A DNA stretch of 64,000 nucleotides from Chondrosia reniformis. Lineage: Eukaryota; Porifera; Demospongiae; Chondrillida; Chondrillidae. The notes under the pieces are model-generated. The model made no database searches. It was not told where the DNA came from and was given only the letters and a program-made list of their open reading frames with translations. The position numbers and the translations under genes are program-made. The first letter of the stretch is position 1. Each line of letters begins with the position of its first letter. Below are positions 24,201 through 35,900 of this stretch, in pieces. The stretch spans positions 10,224,995-10,288,994 of the forward strand of contig OX359190.1 of NCBI GenBank assembly GCA_947172415.1. The letters run 5' to 3'.

Positions 24201-27200
24201 CTCCTCACAGGGAAGAGTATGGTTTCCCCGGCAGACAGTATGTACTCTAGTGATAGCATTGGTTCACTGGACCAACTAGAGACTGGAGAGACAGACTCCT
24301 ACAGCAATCCTTCTGGTGATGTAGGTCTGGGTGGCATCGACATCTCTCTCACTGATACCCCAGTACGTTCCTTTCTACACTTGTACCGTGCACCCTTTGA
24401 CACACACCTTTGGTACTGTAGGCCCCTGGTAGTCCCCTCCCCCCGGGGACCAAATTGAGGTCCAGTGGTAGAAAGAGGAAGCCACGCCCATCCTCCTTTG
24501 TGGAGACAGATGATATTCCAGAGCATGGAATATTAGGCCCCTCCCCTCAACTGGGTGGGAGTGACCGTTCTGCCAGCAGGTAAGTAGCAGCTGCAATAGC
24601 TTGAGACTAGAGGTATCCTGCATCTCAAACCCACATACATAGTTCAACAGAGCCGCCACACCCAAATTCAAACCTGGGTATATCACAGGGCGTGTCGCAG
24701 TCGTCCCTCTTTTCAGACTCCATATTTGCTTCAGTGGACAGCCAGTGGGGAGACAAATTAATTAGGGATCTGTTTTACAAAGAGACTGAGTGAGTTCCTT
24801 TGTACAGTTTCTGTTTTAGCCTTTTAAAGTGACTTCATCTTGTGTAATACAGAAGTGCTCAAGTGTCAAATGATTTGGAAGGAGTGGACATCATATCTCC
24901 AGCCAATCACAGTGAAGAGCCACTCCCACCAGGTACGTACGTACATTACGTGATTATGTTGTGAATGATTGATACAAGTTAACTCTTTCTTTGTTAGGCA
25001 TTCAACTAAGGAGGCAAAAACCAGTGTCACCTCGAAGTGAAAAGCTTCATCAAAGTCTTTCCAACCAGCTAGGACAGGAGCTGCAGGAAGATCTATTCAA
25101 TCACTTGCACGGTGACCGTGCAATGTATCGACCTAGTATTGATCAAGACATTGCGATGACATATTTTGGAGAAATGGACAGTAACTCTCTGAAAGCCAAC
25201 CCTGTCTCCTCCTCCTCAGAGGAAAACCTGCTGGTATCCAAAAGTGGTTCTGCAACAACTCTAACACTTTCTGAAAGTAGTTTTCCATTGTTGAGTCCAC
25301 CAGAGAGTTTCAGATTAGAATCCAATTTGGAAACTGATGGAGAGCCCTCTGAACCTGATCAGTTGCACTCTTCATCTGCTGACCCCCTGAAGCCTGGGAT
25401 GTCGTCTCATGATTCTGGCAGTGAAGTGCTCCCAGAGAGGCTAGTGTCACCAGCTGTTAGTGACGGCTTCTTCACTCCAGTGGCCTCACCAGAGCTATAC
25501 ACAGGGAAAATCCCCTCACTTGACCTCCCTCAATGTGATGTAGCCCCTATACCGTAAGGCACTACCTTAATATATTGAAGGGTGCACCTTAATATATTGA
25601 AGGGTGCACCTTAATATATTGAAGGGTGCACCTTAATATACTATAGTGTCCCCATTGCTATACTGGTATATGATTCTGTAGGAGAGACAATTCTGCAGTT
25701 GAAACACTAAACCCTCCAGAGCTGCCTGTCACAAGCAATGATAAGTCACCAAATCTAGCAAAGAAGAGATCTTCTGTGACCCTCTCCATTTCTTCTAATG
25801 GGTCCTTTGAGTTTCCAATGGCAACGGATGGTTCTAGTACATCTACACCCGAGTTTAGAAGGAGGGGTCTATTGGAACGAACACGCCCACTCTCACTCTG
25901 CAGTGCTGACTCACAGAGCAGCACCGACAGTTCTCCCGCTGTGCTCTCTCGCGGTACACACTACACAACTAAGTCATCTCTAGCAACAACAGCTTCTGTT
26001 GCCATGGTTACTGCACTAGATGATCAGGTATATCTGCCTCCTCCGTCTGACTTTGTAGAGGCACTTCCAGATCCCCCTTCAACCAGTGACCGGCCAACTG
26101 GTGTATCACTGAGGAGGGACTCATTGTACTCATATCATTCGGCCGAGATCAACTTTGATTCTGAATCAACCACTCAACCAAGTTCAGAATCAGTTCACAG
26201 TCCCGGCAGTGAAAACAATCAACTCACTTTGGACGAAATCCTGCAGGATCTTGACAAAGAGGCACAGAACATCACGTGGCCCAACCCTAAACACAAGGGT
26301 GGGCAGAATCCTCCAGCTATAGTCATAGACCCTGGCTCTTCAGAGGTCAAGAGAAGACACAAATGTATGCAGATATAGCTCACGTGTTACCAATGGCAAC
26401 CATAACCTGTGATAATTTTGTTTATTCCAGCTAAGATGAGTCCCGCCAGACGTCACACTGTCAGTGACGTGAAGCTGTTACGGGAGCTTGAGGAGGGAAA
26501 GAAGTCAAAGTCACCCAGCTCTAGAGTCAAGAAGATTGCTCGCGAATATTCGCGCTTGTCCAAGGAGGGTCACCTGACTAGAAGGTTTAAGAGCTTCACT
26601 TCACCTTCAGGTATGCTTGCATGGGTGACCACATTTGGTGTTTGAAGTGTTGATAGTTGTTCTCTTTTTTAGGATATCAACCATTAGACAGTCCTCAAAT
26701 CCAAACTAAATTGCCAGAGTGGAAGTTGGAATTGACTCAAGTAAAGGCACTTACGTTGGATGATTCTGAAGACGAGCAAACTGCTCCTTGGAAAGAGGAG
26801 TTTAAGCAGATAAGGGAAATGAGAAAGAGTCAGTCGTCTCCCAGCAATGGTAGTTTTGATAGTGTCCTGAGTGCTCCTCCGTCGGTGCCTGTCTGTCCGC
26901 CACCTTCTCCTCACCAGCCAACCTCCAATCAGGCAGAACCATCCGATGATCAACCCAGCCCAGCTGTTCCATCCACATCCTACTTTGATCCTTTGCCAAA
27001 GGAGTCCTCCCTTCCGATTTTCACTGCCAAGGAGAGCCCAAGAGAGCGGAAGCTTTCACTTCCTCCTGAGGTATACAGGCCTGGAAAGGGAAAAAAGGGA
27101 AATATGAAGTCAAAGTCACGCTCTTCGCTAGGCCCAACTGACGAATATTCCTCACTCTTTGCAATGAAGGAGCTGAGCAAGAGTACAGACTTTTTGCCTC

Positions 27201-27442
27201 TCAAAACTGGCTCCAGCAGTGCAAGGCCTAGCTTCTTCAGTCCTAGACAGACACGGTCTTCCAAGTCATTTAGGAAAGCAAGTGACAGCCCCTCTGTTAA
27301 GCGAGCTCAGACTGTAATGTCTGACACTGAAGATGGTGGTTCTTCTCCGACAGATACAAAGGAATATGAAGAGATTCGAAGGAAAGGCGGTCTCAGGGGC
27401 TTTGTTAAGAATATAGTTGATAGATTTAGTGGCAAGCACTGA
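21293..27442 (+). CDS. PLEKHG-family Rho guanine nucleotide exchange factor (RhoGEF A)
   Basis: Activates Rho-family GTPases by GDP/GTP exchange. Twenty-three exons join in phase into about 1,569 residues. The DH domain spans roughly residues 168-365 (ELQCKAAIEEIKATERSYV; LPLGSDLLEPVQRVQRYH for the key helix; INEMKGKHDDAVRVQELQ). The PH domain follows at about 375-505 (TFYGELLIKETLFK, VFLFKKLILLTKKR). The INxMKxKHxxAVRxQE and DLTxYGEL signatures are those of PLEKHG1/2/3/4. The long Ser-rich C-terminal region ends near SRVKKIAREYSRL (about 1285-1296), a motif also conserved in PLEKHG proteins. Short introns hold poor codon continuity, so the exons must be read joined. Exon 19 uses an acceptor at 24855, three bases past the nearest AG. 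Which GTPase is the substrate cannot be told. Confidence 0.88.
25567..25642. repeat. 22-bp minisatellite in RhoGEF A intron 20
   Basis: Three to four copies of a TTGAAGGGTGCACCTTAATA-type unit inside the short intron 25554-25681. Confidence 0.85.
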
Positions 27443-27937
27443 CCATGTCAGATTATCCAAGTTGTAGACTAATTGCTATCTGTTCCTGGAATGTCACTTT
27501 TAAAACAAATGGAACTGCTTGCTGAGTCACTAAACGTACCACAAACTAAATCTGTACTAACCATAAACTACCTAAAACAGTTGTAATATTATTTTTATAT
27601 CCACTTTATATTCTTGTAAATATAAAGAGAAAGTGTTGCAATATTGTGAGTACTAGATTCCATGAATAGCAATGACAATAAATATCAATTTCAGGGAACC
27701 AGAGAAATTATATTCAGTTACAAGTGACACTTGATCAGAGACAAAACATTTTACATTATGTCTGAAGGGCTTCTGTGTAGTGCAGTCACAGAGCTGTAGT
27801 GTCAGGTAGGGCTCTCAGTTCTGTACAAACCAAGGTTAATAAATTTCTAATAAGACACTGGCACATGGTGCCAGCAACAAAGTAAAAAGCACACCAAAGT
27901 TATTAAAAAGTGATATGTTGTTCTTGATACTTGAATA
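27443..27937. other. Convergent 3' ends of RhoGEF A and FUT8
   Basis: Less than 500 bp separates the two stop codons. An AATAAA at 27677-27682 can serve RhoGEF A. No other gene seen. Confidence 0.6.
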
Positions 27938-30296
27938 TCATGACACTTCTGGGTAGGTTGGAAAGTCTTCGATCACAACAAAGTCAGTGACCTTGTACGA
28001 GGGAAAGGTCTTGTGCAAGCCAGTCCTGCGATTTGTTCCTACACTGGATCCATCCTTTTCATTCCCAGCTATGCCAATTAGGTCACCAACTTTCAGTTCC
28101 AATTCATCTATTTGAAGTTGGAATGGGTACTACAAGTCCACTAAAAGCACTTTTCACTTACTTGGTTTGTCATGTGAATACAGTGCCTTGACATTGTGGC
28201 CCCTCTGACCTGCGACAGAGCAAGGAGAGGTAGCACCAGAGAGCAGGACAACCCCAAGGCAACTCACCACCAAAGTAGTAGATATCGTCAAGAGAATAAT
28301 ACTTTTGTGATGCATCAATGTGCTTTGTTTGCATCAGCTCATAGGCCATTCTACATACCTATCAATATGTTCCCATGACAACAGTATCATAGCAACCAGA
28401 GACAAAACATACTTGTGATGAAAAGGTACAGACAATGTATTCACTTTCTGAGAGAGTGTGAACGTCAAATATTATTCCTTGAAGGGACTCAATGGAGTAG
28501 CGAGTGTCCATTTGGGCAGACCTTGCTATCTTGGAGTCTCCATATACTGTATACTGAGGATAACTACACAGGATAAAGGGGTCATGTGACACTCATATGA
28601 CTACAATGTAATAATGTGACCTCACTTGTTTATTGCCTCCTTGACTACAGAAGGGTCGTCAGTTGCAATATAAACTCTCTTTTTCCAGTGGTTCCCCAAA
28701 ACTTCCTGATACTCGTACCACTCTTCAACGTGTACCATGTACTCAGCAAGTGTATGGAAAGCTGCCTCCGTATTGATCTTGTCAGTTCTTCTCACTTGTA
28801 TACTACAAGAACAGGCAACGAAAGAACAACCCACTAGTAGGACACACCCACCACTAGTAGGACACACCCACCACTAGTAGGACACACCCACCACTAGTAG
28901 GACACATCCATCACTAGTAGGACACATCCATCACTAGTAGGACACACCCACCACTAGTAGGACACACCCACCACTAGTAGGACACATCCATCACTAGTAG
29001 GACACATCCATCACTAGTAGGACACACCCGCCACTAGTAGGACACACCCACCACTAGTAGGACACACCCACCACTAGTAGGACACACCCACTTACCCAAC
29101 ATATGGTTTCTGAATAGAAAGACCCTTTGATTTGCTGTCAATGTAAGATTGCATCTTTGCATTTGGTCTCATCAAATATTTGACAAAATGACCGGCAAAC
29201 CAGACAAAAGGATGGCCATGGAACGCCATCAGCTCATCTGCCAAGTCCTTTGGCACCGCTTGCGGTAACTGCAGCAACCTGGGAACCAAACTCTCAATAA
29301 TTGGTAAAGATACAGTTTTCATGTTCCTGTGGTTACTTCCCCAATTGACAGGATGGTCCGCCGCAGTGCAGGTGGCGCTCAAGGGCTGGAACACATCCGA
29401 CCACCCATGCTCTGATGAATAGGCCCATCCTGGTAGAGACACAAAGCTAAGATATCGCAGGCACACACTGAGTAATGACTACCTTTTGAATCCAAAATGA
29501 GTGTTCTCCTTGTAGCATACGCCACTATGAAGCAGTACATCAAATGGTGCAGCTGACAGCCAAAACCACAAGCTTTTCCAATTTGACAAACCAGCTTTTG
29601 GGCAGAAACGCAATTTGGAGGATTTTGCAAGTATTCCAGTCGCTTTTGAAGCAAACTCGACAACTTCTACAGAAGCACATGCATCACCTAATACAACTCA
29701 AAAACACAATAAAAAGTGTACACTAACAATTGAAAGCTGCTGCCTGTAATTGAGGTATGACGTCAAATTCTCCAATCGTTGCAAGTCAGCCAAAATAGTC
29801 TTCTCTTGATGACCAAGTTCTTCTAGTAAAGGAGTAGTTTCCACATCTTTCTTTTCTTGCATCTTCCTCAACCTTGCTCTAATCGTCCACCATATCTCGC
29901 GCACCCCAGCGATAGCCTACGAATCATATGAGACTCTACTGTTTAACACGAGACTGTCATGTGAGGTACACTAACTCGCAACATTAGTTGGTACTTCTCC
30001 CTCGCTTCTGATAGGTCCACTGAAGCAGGCGATTGGTCGAATCCCTTAAGGTTCTGCGTATGCGCGTTAAGTGGCGCTCGATCTATGTTTGGCATTCGCA
30101 GGACGTCTTTACCGAGATCGGTCTCGTCCTCCAAAACATCTTCTTGCGTGACTGTCTCAACCGCTTGGTGAGAAACTTTCGATTGCACTTCTAAAGAGCT
30201 TAGCTTCAAATGAAGGTGCAATATCAGACACAAACAGATGAATAATGCGACAAATAGAACCTTTCTACCGAAGACTCCGCGAAAGACACGCGACAT
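27938..30296 (-). CDS. FUT8: Alpha-1,6-fucosyltransferase, type II Golgi membrane protein, 9 exons
   Basis: Adds core fucose to the innermost GlcNAc of N-glycans in the Golgi, using GDP-fucose. Nine exons in phase (30296-29976, 29916-29728, 29666-29483, 29429-29096, 28802-28626, 28563-28413, 28358-28268, 28209-28162, 28107-27938) give 554 residues; human FUT8 has 575. Visible: a short cytosolic N-terminus, a signal anchor [16 protein letters not shown] (about 12-28), a coiled stem, [17 protein letters not shown], the donor-binding VRRTDK (residues 346-351), [32 protein letters not shown], and a C-terminal SH3-like region with GDLIGIAGN. The residue two before the catalytic arginines is Gln where vertebrates have His. 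Start chosen because it is the only ATG ahead of the anchor. It shares a 60-bp upstream region with ALDH6A1. Confidence 0.94.
28831..29090. repeat. 20-bp minisatellite in FUT8 intron 4
   Basis: Thirteen units of CCACTAGTAGGACACACCCA, varying only at CACCCA/CATCCA and CCACC/TCACT. It fills nearly the whole intron 28803-29095; the last unit is 5 bp from the donor. Confidence 0.96.
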
Positions 30297-30356
30297 TGTT
30301 TGCCACTGCAATAATTATTCATACGATAAATTGATCACGTGACGTCGTATATTAAA
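30297..30356. promoter_or_regulatory. 60-bp bidirectional promoter between FUT8 and ALDH6A1
   Basis: Only 60 bp separate the two start codons. In it lies CACGTGACGTC (30336-30346), an E-box (CACGTG) fused to a CRE-like TGACGTC, followed by an AT-rich GTATATTAAA. Both 5' UTRs and any core promoter must fit here or overlap the first exons. E-box/CRE composite elements are common in housekeeping promoters; use by both genes is inference. Confidence 0.6.
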
Positions 30357-32452
30357 ATGGCTGTAAGAAGACTGTTGCTACTGCCAAGAGCGGTAAGGAG
30401 AGATGCATCACATAGCCCGTATACATCAAACGTAATAAATTGTACTTCTCTTTGCAGTTCTCCTTTGCTCGTTGGAGAAGCTTTAGCAACGGATCAGTTG
30501 TAAGTATTTCTCGCCATATTTAGAGGTACTGGATGCAAATGGCGTCCTTTTCTGTAGACTACAACTCAAATGCTTATTAATGGAAAGTTTGTGGATAGCA
30601 AATCCGATCAATGGATCGACATTCACAATCCAGTCAGTTTCACTAGCTATGTATTGTATCCCACCATCCACATACTGTACTGTTGCTAGGCAACCAATGA
30701 GGTGGTGTCCCGTGTGCCGTGCTCCACTCAAGAGGAGATGTTGTCTGCTGTAGAGGCAGCAAAGGCGGCTTTCCCAAGTTGGTCAGACGCGAGCATCCTC
30801 TCCAGACAGAGAATCATGTTCAACCTTCAGCATCTGATCCGTGAGAGGATGTCTGACCTAGCTCGACTGATCACCCTGGAGCAAGGAAAGACACTTGCTG
30901 ACGCTGAGGGAGATGTTCTCAGAGGACTGCGTAAGTGTTGATGGTGTTGCATAAGGATTGTAAGCGTGCTATTGAACCTCCCTCCCTCCCCCAGAGGTGG
31001 TGGAGCATGCCTGCTCCATAACAAGCCTGAGTCTTGGGGAAACTCTCGGGTCCCTTTCTGCGGACTTGGACACTTACTCCTACAGAGTTCCCTTGGGAAT
31101 ATGTTCCGGAGTCACCCCGTATGTTGCCATGGAAACAGACAAGACAGTTGTCATAGTTTCATTTCCAATTTAGATTTAATTTCCCAGCCATGATTCCGCT
31201 TTGGATGTTTCCAATTGCCTGTGTAATGGGAAACACATTTGTATTGAAGCCGTCGGAGAGGGATCCAGGGGCTGCCATGTACATTGCCAAGCTGGCCCAG
31301 GAGGCGGGGCTTCCTGATGGAGTCCTCAATATTATTCATGGTACAAAGGATTCCGTGGACTTCATTTGTGATAACCCTGACATTAAGGCAATATCATTTG
31401 TGGGCTCTGACAAAGTGGTATGTGGTCATGTGATGGTCACATGACCTACTTTTATGCTGTCTACCTCTTTGGATAGGGCCAGTACATCTATGAGCGTGGC
31501 AGCAAGAGTGGCAAGCGAGTGCAGTCCAACATGGGAGCCAAGAACCACTGCATAGTACACCCAACAGCTAACAAGGAGCACACCCTCAACCAGTTGGTGG
31601 GTGCGGCCTTTGGGGCTGCCGGGCAGAGGTGCATGGCGCTGTCCACTGCTGTGTTTGTGGGTGAGACGAAGCAGTGGATCCCGGAGCTGGTGGAAAGGGC
31701 TAAAAAGCTAAAGGTGAATGCGGGGGACCAACCAGGAGCTGACTTGGGCCCCCTCATATCACCAGAGGCAAAGGACCGTGTCTGCAGACTGATCCAGAGC
31801 GGAGTAGACCAGGGTGCCAAGCTCTCGCTGGATGGGAGGGGGGTTCAAGTGACAGGGTATGAGAAGGGCAACTTTGTGGGTCCCACAGTCCTGTCTGAAG
31901 TAGAGGTGAGTAGATTACCAAATATGGTGTGATGGTTGCTCAATTGCTTCCGGTTTGACAGCCAAATATGGAGTGTTACAAAGAAGAGATCTTTGGGCCG
32001 GTGCTGGTAGCGCTGAACAGCAATTCATTGGATGAAGCCATACAAGTTAGCTACTGATATTGATGTACTGTGAGACCTTTAAAAGGTGTTCTGTTCACAG
32101 CTGATCAATGATAATCCTTATGGAAATGGAACGGCCATCTTTACACAATCAGGATCTGTTGCAAGGAAGTTCCAAAAGGAGGTAGATGTTGGGCAGATTG
32201 GAATCAATGTGCCTATTCCAGTTCCTCTGCCAATGTTTTCCTTCACTGGGTCCAGAGGCAGTTTCCGTGGTGATGTAAATTTCTATGGAAAAGGCGTAAG
32301 TGCAGCTTTGGAAGGTTAAAACATGAAATACAATTGCTTTTCCAACCTAGGGAATTCAATTCTATTCTCAAGTAAAAACAATTACATCTTTGTGGAGATC
32401 TGATGATGCCAATGTCACATCAATGCCTACAGTCATGCCCACAATGAAGTAA
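30357..32452 (+). CDS. ALDH6A1: Methylmalonate-semialdehyde dehydrogenase (acylating), mitochondrial, 10 exons
   Basis: Converts methylmalonate and malonate semialdehydes to propionyl-CoA and acetyl-CoA in valine and thymine breakdown, with NAD and CoA. Ten in-phase exons (30357-30392, 30458-30499, 30558-30632, 30690-30930, 30995-31118, 31174-31417, 31477-31905, 31962-32045, 32101-32295, 32351-32452) give 523 residues; human has 535. The Arg-rich, acid-free first 20 residues ([12 protein letters not shown]) look like a mitochondrial presequence. [50 protein letters not shown], the catalytic [11 protein letters not shown] (Cys about 306), EEIFGPV and the C-terminal [12 protein letters not shown] are nearly identical to animal orthologues. 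Confidence 0.96.
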
Positions 32453-32964
32453 CTAACTCTGTAGAGGAATAGATAATGGATAATGAATATATAGATGTTA
32501 TAACATAATAACTCTGATGGATTATGTAATTCTAAAATGCTAATGTAATAGTGTAGCACGTGTTTCGTCAAGTGACTTTCAAGTGACCGCTGAATGGATT
32601 CAGTTTTGGGATCGAATCGATTGTTCTCTTCATTCTAAAGATATAACAAAAAAGACTTGCTTAATCTTTTTGTTTCTAGTAGTAGTTAAAGGATCCTCGC
32701 TCGTAATCGGAGCTCTTTCTACGGTAAGTTAGAAGTGTGAGGACCTGTATCGACTGAATGCGCTACTGTCAACGTAATGTCCGATCGATCATCCACTATT
32801 AAATTAGAGCTCAAAGTGGTCGTTGGGTTTGTAAAGCGATTAGCAGATGTTTAGCTAACTCAATAGGATAGGGTGTAGGAAATGTTTCCTATTAACTTGT
32901 GCGCAGTTGAGGTGTCAAGTCTCGATAAGTCTCTCCCAACTCGTTCTGCAGGAGATGGTGTAGA
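32453..32964. other. Intergenic region between ALDH6A1 and RhoGEF B
   Basis: Half a kilobase with the ALDH6A1 3' end and the RhoGEF B promoter. TTCTGCAG at about 32945 just before the start codon may be an acceptor of a 5' UTR intron. No gene seen. Confidence 0.5.
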
Positions 32965-35900
32965 ATGGCCACGGATAGAGTAAGTGAACGGGGAAGTACC
33001 TTATCGATCGCTTCTGAAGGATTTATCAAGTCCGCAGAGAGTCTGCAGTCGGTAGCTTCCGAGAGTGCCATTCGATCTGCTGGAAGTACAACAACTCCCG
33101 CAAGCAATGTTCCGTCAGAGTCGACTGATTTTGCATTTCAAGTCCTCGACCCAAGTGCTATGTTTCAGGCATGGCCAACTAAAAAGTCAGCTTACGTTGT
33201 CGAGGAGATTCTGCAAACGGAAGGTGTATATGGCAATTCTCTCCACGAAATTGTCAACGTGAGTGGTTGAGTTGTCGTATAGAGCATGTCTGTTTACAGC
33301 CCCTCCCGCCCACGCAGGGCTACATGCTACCTTTGTGCTACCAGCAGGGGCTGGATCAGGTGGATGCAGTTGAAGGAATATTTGGAAACATTAGGGAAAT
33401 GCTGACAGTGCATCAGACATTTAAAAATGAATTGCTAAAGGCTGCAAAGCAACCAGAAGTATTTGCCAATTGTTTCCAAAAATTTGTAAGTGTGTTCTCT
33501 ATAGTACTGCCTTACAATGCAACACCTCCTTTTCACTGCTAATCCTTGTAGGGCTTTCAGTTTAAGAAGCTGTATGCAGTGTATTGTGCTAATTACCCAA
33601 AGTTAGTTTAACACTACGTATGTTTAGTTGCAAATAGTGAAAATTACATTTTATGTTTAGAGCAATGGAGAATCTTCAAAATATTTTGGAACTTAAAGAA
33701 ATCCAAATATTATTTGGGAAGTGTCAACGAAGCCTTGGTCATGCGCTACCCCTCTCTTCCTTGCTACTAAAGCCAGTGCAGCGGGTTCTGCGATACAAGC
33801 TCCTTTTAGAAGTAACTGGTGGGAAATGTTTTCATCACATGACAATAATTGTTTGTATTTTGCATTAGAAATTGTACACAACAACACAAGAGAGTCATTC
33901 CAGCACACAGTGCGCAGTCAAGGTATAAGATATAGAGCCCTGTGTTGTCATGTCACCACCATGTGATAATCCTGCAGGATGCCTTGGACTTAATATGTGA
34001 TATAGCCAATCAAATCAATTCCTATAAAAGGGAGCATGAACATTTTCTGCGTTTGCAGCAAGTTCAAAGTTTATTAAACGGATGGAATGTTAGTACATGT
34101 ACATGTTTATATGTGTCGTTGTGTAGTAGTCCTTACATGGCCCTACATTGTCGACTGTTACCCTCCCACACCCCCTGGTATTGAGGCCCATGATCACTAT
34201 TGTTCTGTGGTTGTATAGGGTGAGAAACTCACCTCAGCATACGGTACCCTACTCCATGAGGAGGCTCTAAGGGTCGGCAAGGCAGACCGCATTGTACTGG
34301 TTTTAGAAAAGCTTCTACTTATTTTGAAACAGAAAGAAGGAAAATATTATTACAAGAAATCCATTTCAGTTAGTATTGTGATTATTCATATGTTTGTCTG
34401 TTGATTTTACACGTATTGTTTGTAGGTAGATGAGATGATGATCCAGGACAAAGGACCGAATGGTGAAGAATCCTGCATTCGACTATATCAGCAACACAAC
34501 TTGAAGGAGCTTGTAATACTTCAAGTAGGTGCAGGTGTTACAAATTGTACATAAATTTCCAACAAATTGTTTCATTTAGTTTTCAAATATGAGAATGAAA
34601 TCTGATTGGCTGAAGACTTTGACTAGTTTAGTTTTTCAATCAATAACTGAAAGGAAGCTAGGCTATGAGAAATGGCAAGGGGGTGGGGCCAAGGGTAGGG
34701 GTAGACCCTCCACTCCTAAAGGAAGACGAGGAAGGTTTAAATGTAAGCTTTTATTCCACTCCAGAAGTTGCCCATTAGCACCTTAATCTTTCTTCCTATA
34801 GCTGACAATAACTCTCTTCCACACAATGCTTCTTCTAAACTAAACAGCAAACTCCTTGATTTGCTGAGTGCTAGTTGGGAGCCAGACCAACCCACCACCT
34901 GGGAACCACGCCCCTCAGATGGTATGTACAACAGCATATCCCGTAGGTTGAGCACCATGACCTGACAATAATGTTCACGTTTTAGGTGGTGCACCAAAGT
35001 ACCAAAATAAGAGGTATTCTGAAGCAGACATATTTGATTACATGGAAGACTCCTTTGAAGACGTTTCCTTGGACAGCAGCAAGGTTTGTATGTAAGTGAG
35101 ACATGTGGTGAGCTAACTGTTAATCTGGTAATGTTCTACTAGGATCTGACAAGTGTTACCATGGAAACAGAAAGTTTGGTAGACCCTCTATCTCGAAAGA
35201 CAGCAGATGTCAGCTTGTGGTCACATGACAGCATAGGCAGAGAGAAGCCTTCTGTAACTATGGCAACTGAGCCAATGAAATCAGTGGCTAGTTCTACTAC
35301 AAGCCTCCCCACATCAGCTCCTCTAGCTGTTGCAAAAGTCTCTAAAGTGACTCAAAGAAATATGTCATATATTGAGGCTTGTGAAGATGTATTGCCTAGT
35401 TACAGTTGCCATGCCGATGATTCTCTAAGTACTTCATCTGAAGAGTTTGTGGAGAGTGATACTTCTGGTTCTGACACTGACAGTGATCAAGAGGTTAACA
35501 TTATTTTCAGTCGTAGATCTCCAACTGGCAAGACTAGTTCTCTACCCAGAGACATTAAGAGGATAAATGTAGAATCTAGAGGAAGTCCCATTGGAAGAAG
35601 GAGACCAGTTTCTAGAGAAGCAGCTCTCACAGTGAGGAGGAGGTTTAGTAGCACAAGAGAAGAGAAAAACCAATATGCTGAAAATTTAAGAGTGTCTCCA
35701 CAACAATTGTTAAGTTCTTTAGAAATTCCTACAGAGCAGCCAGAAATCCCCACAGAGCAGCCAGAAATCTCTACAGAGCAGCCAGAAATCCTCACAGAGC
35801 AGCCAGAAATTCCTACAGAGCAGCCAGAAATCCCTACAGAGCAGCCAGAAATCCCCACAGAGCAGCCAGAAATCCCCACAGAGCAGCCAGAAATCCCTAC

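Noticed and set aside
28831-29090. CRISPR-like or regulatory operator array of 20-bp repeats
   Set aside because: No spacers. It is a pure minisatellite inside a FUT8 intron.
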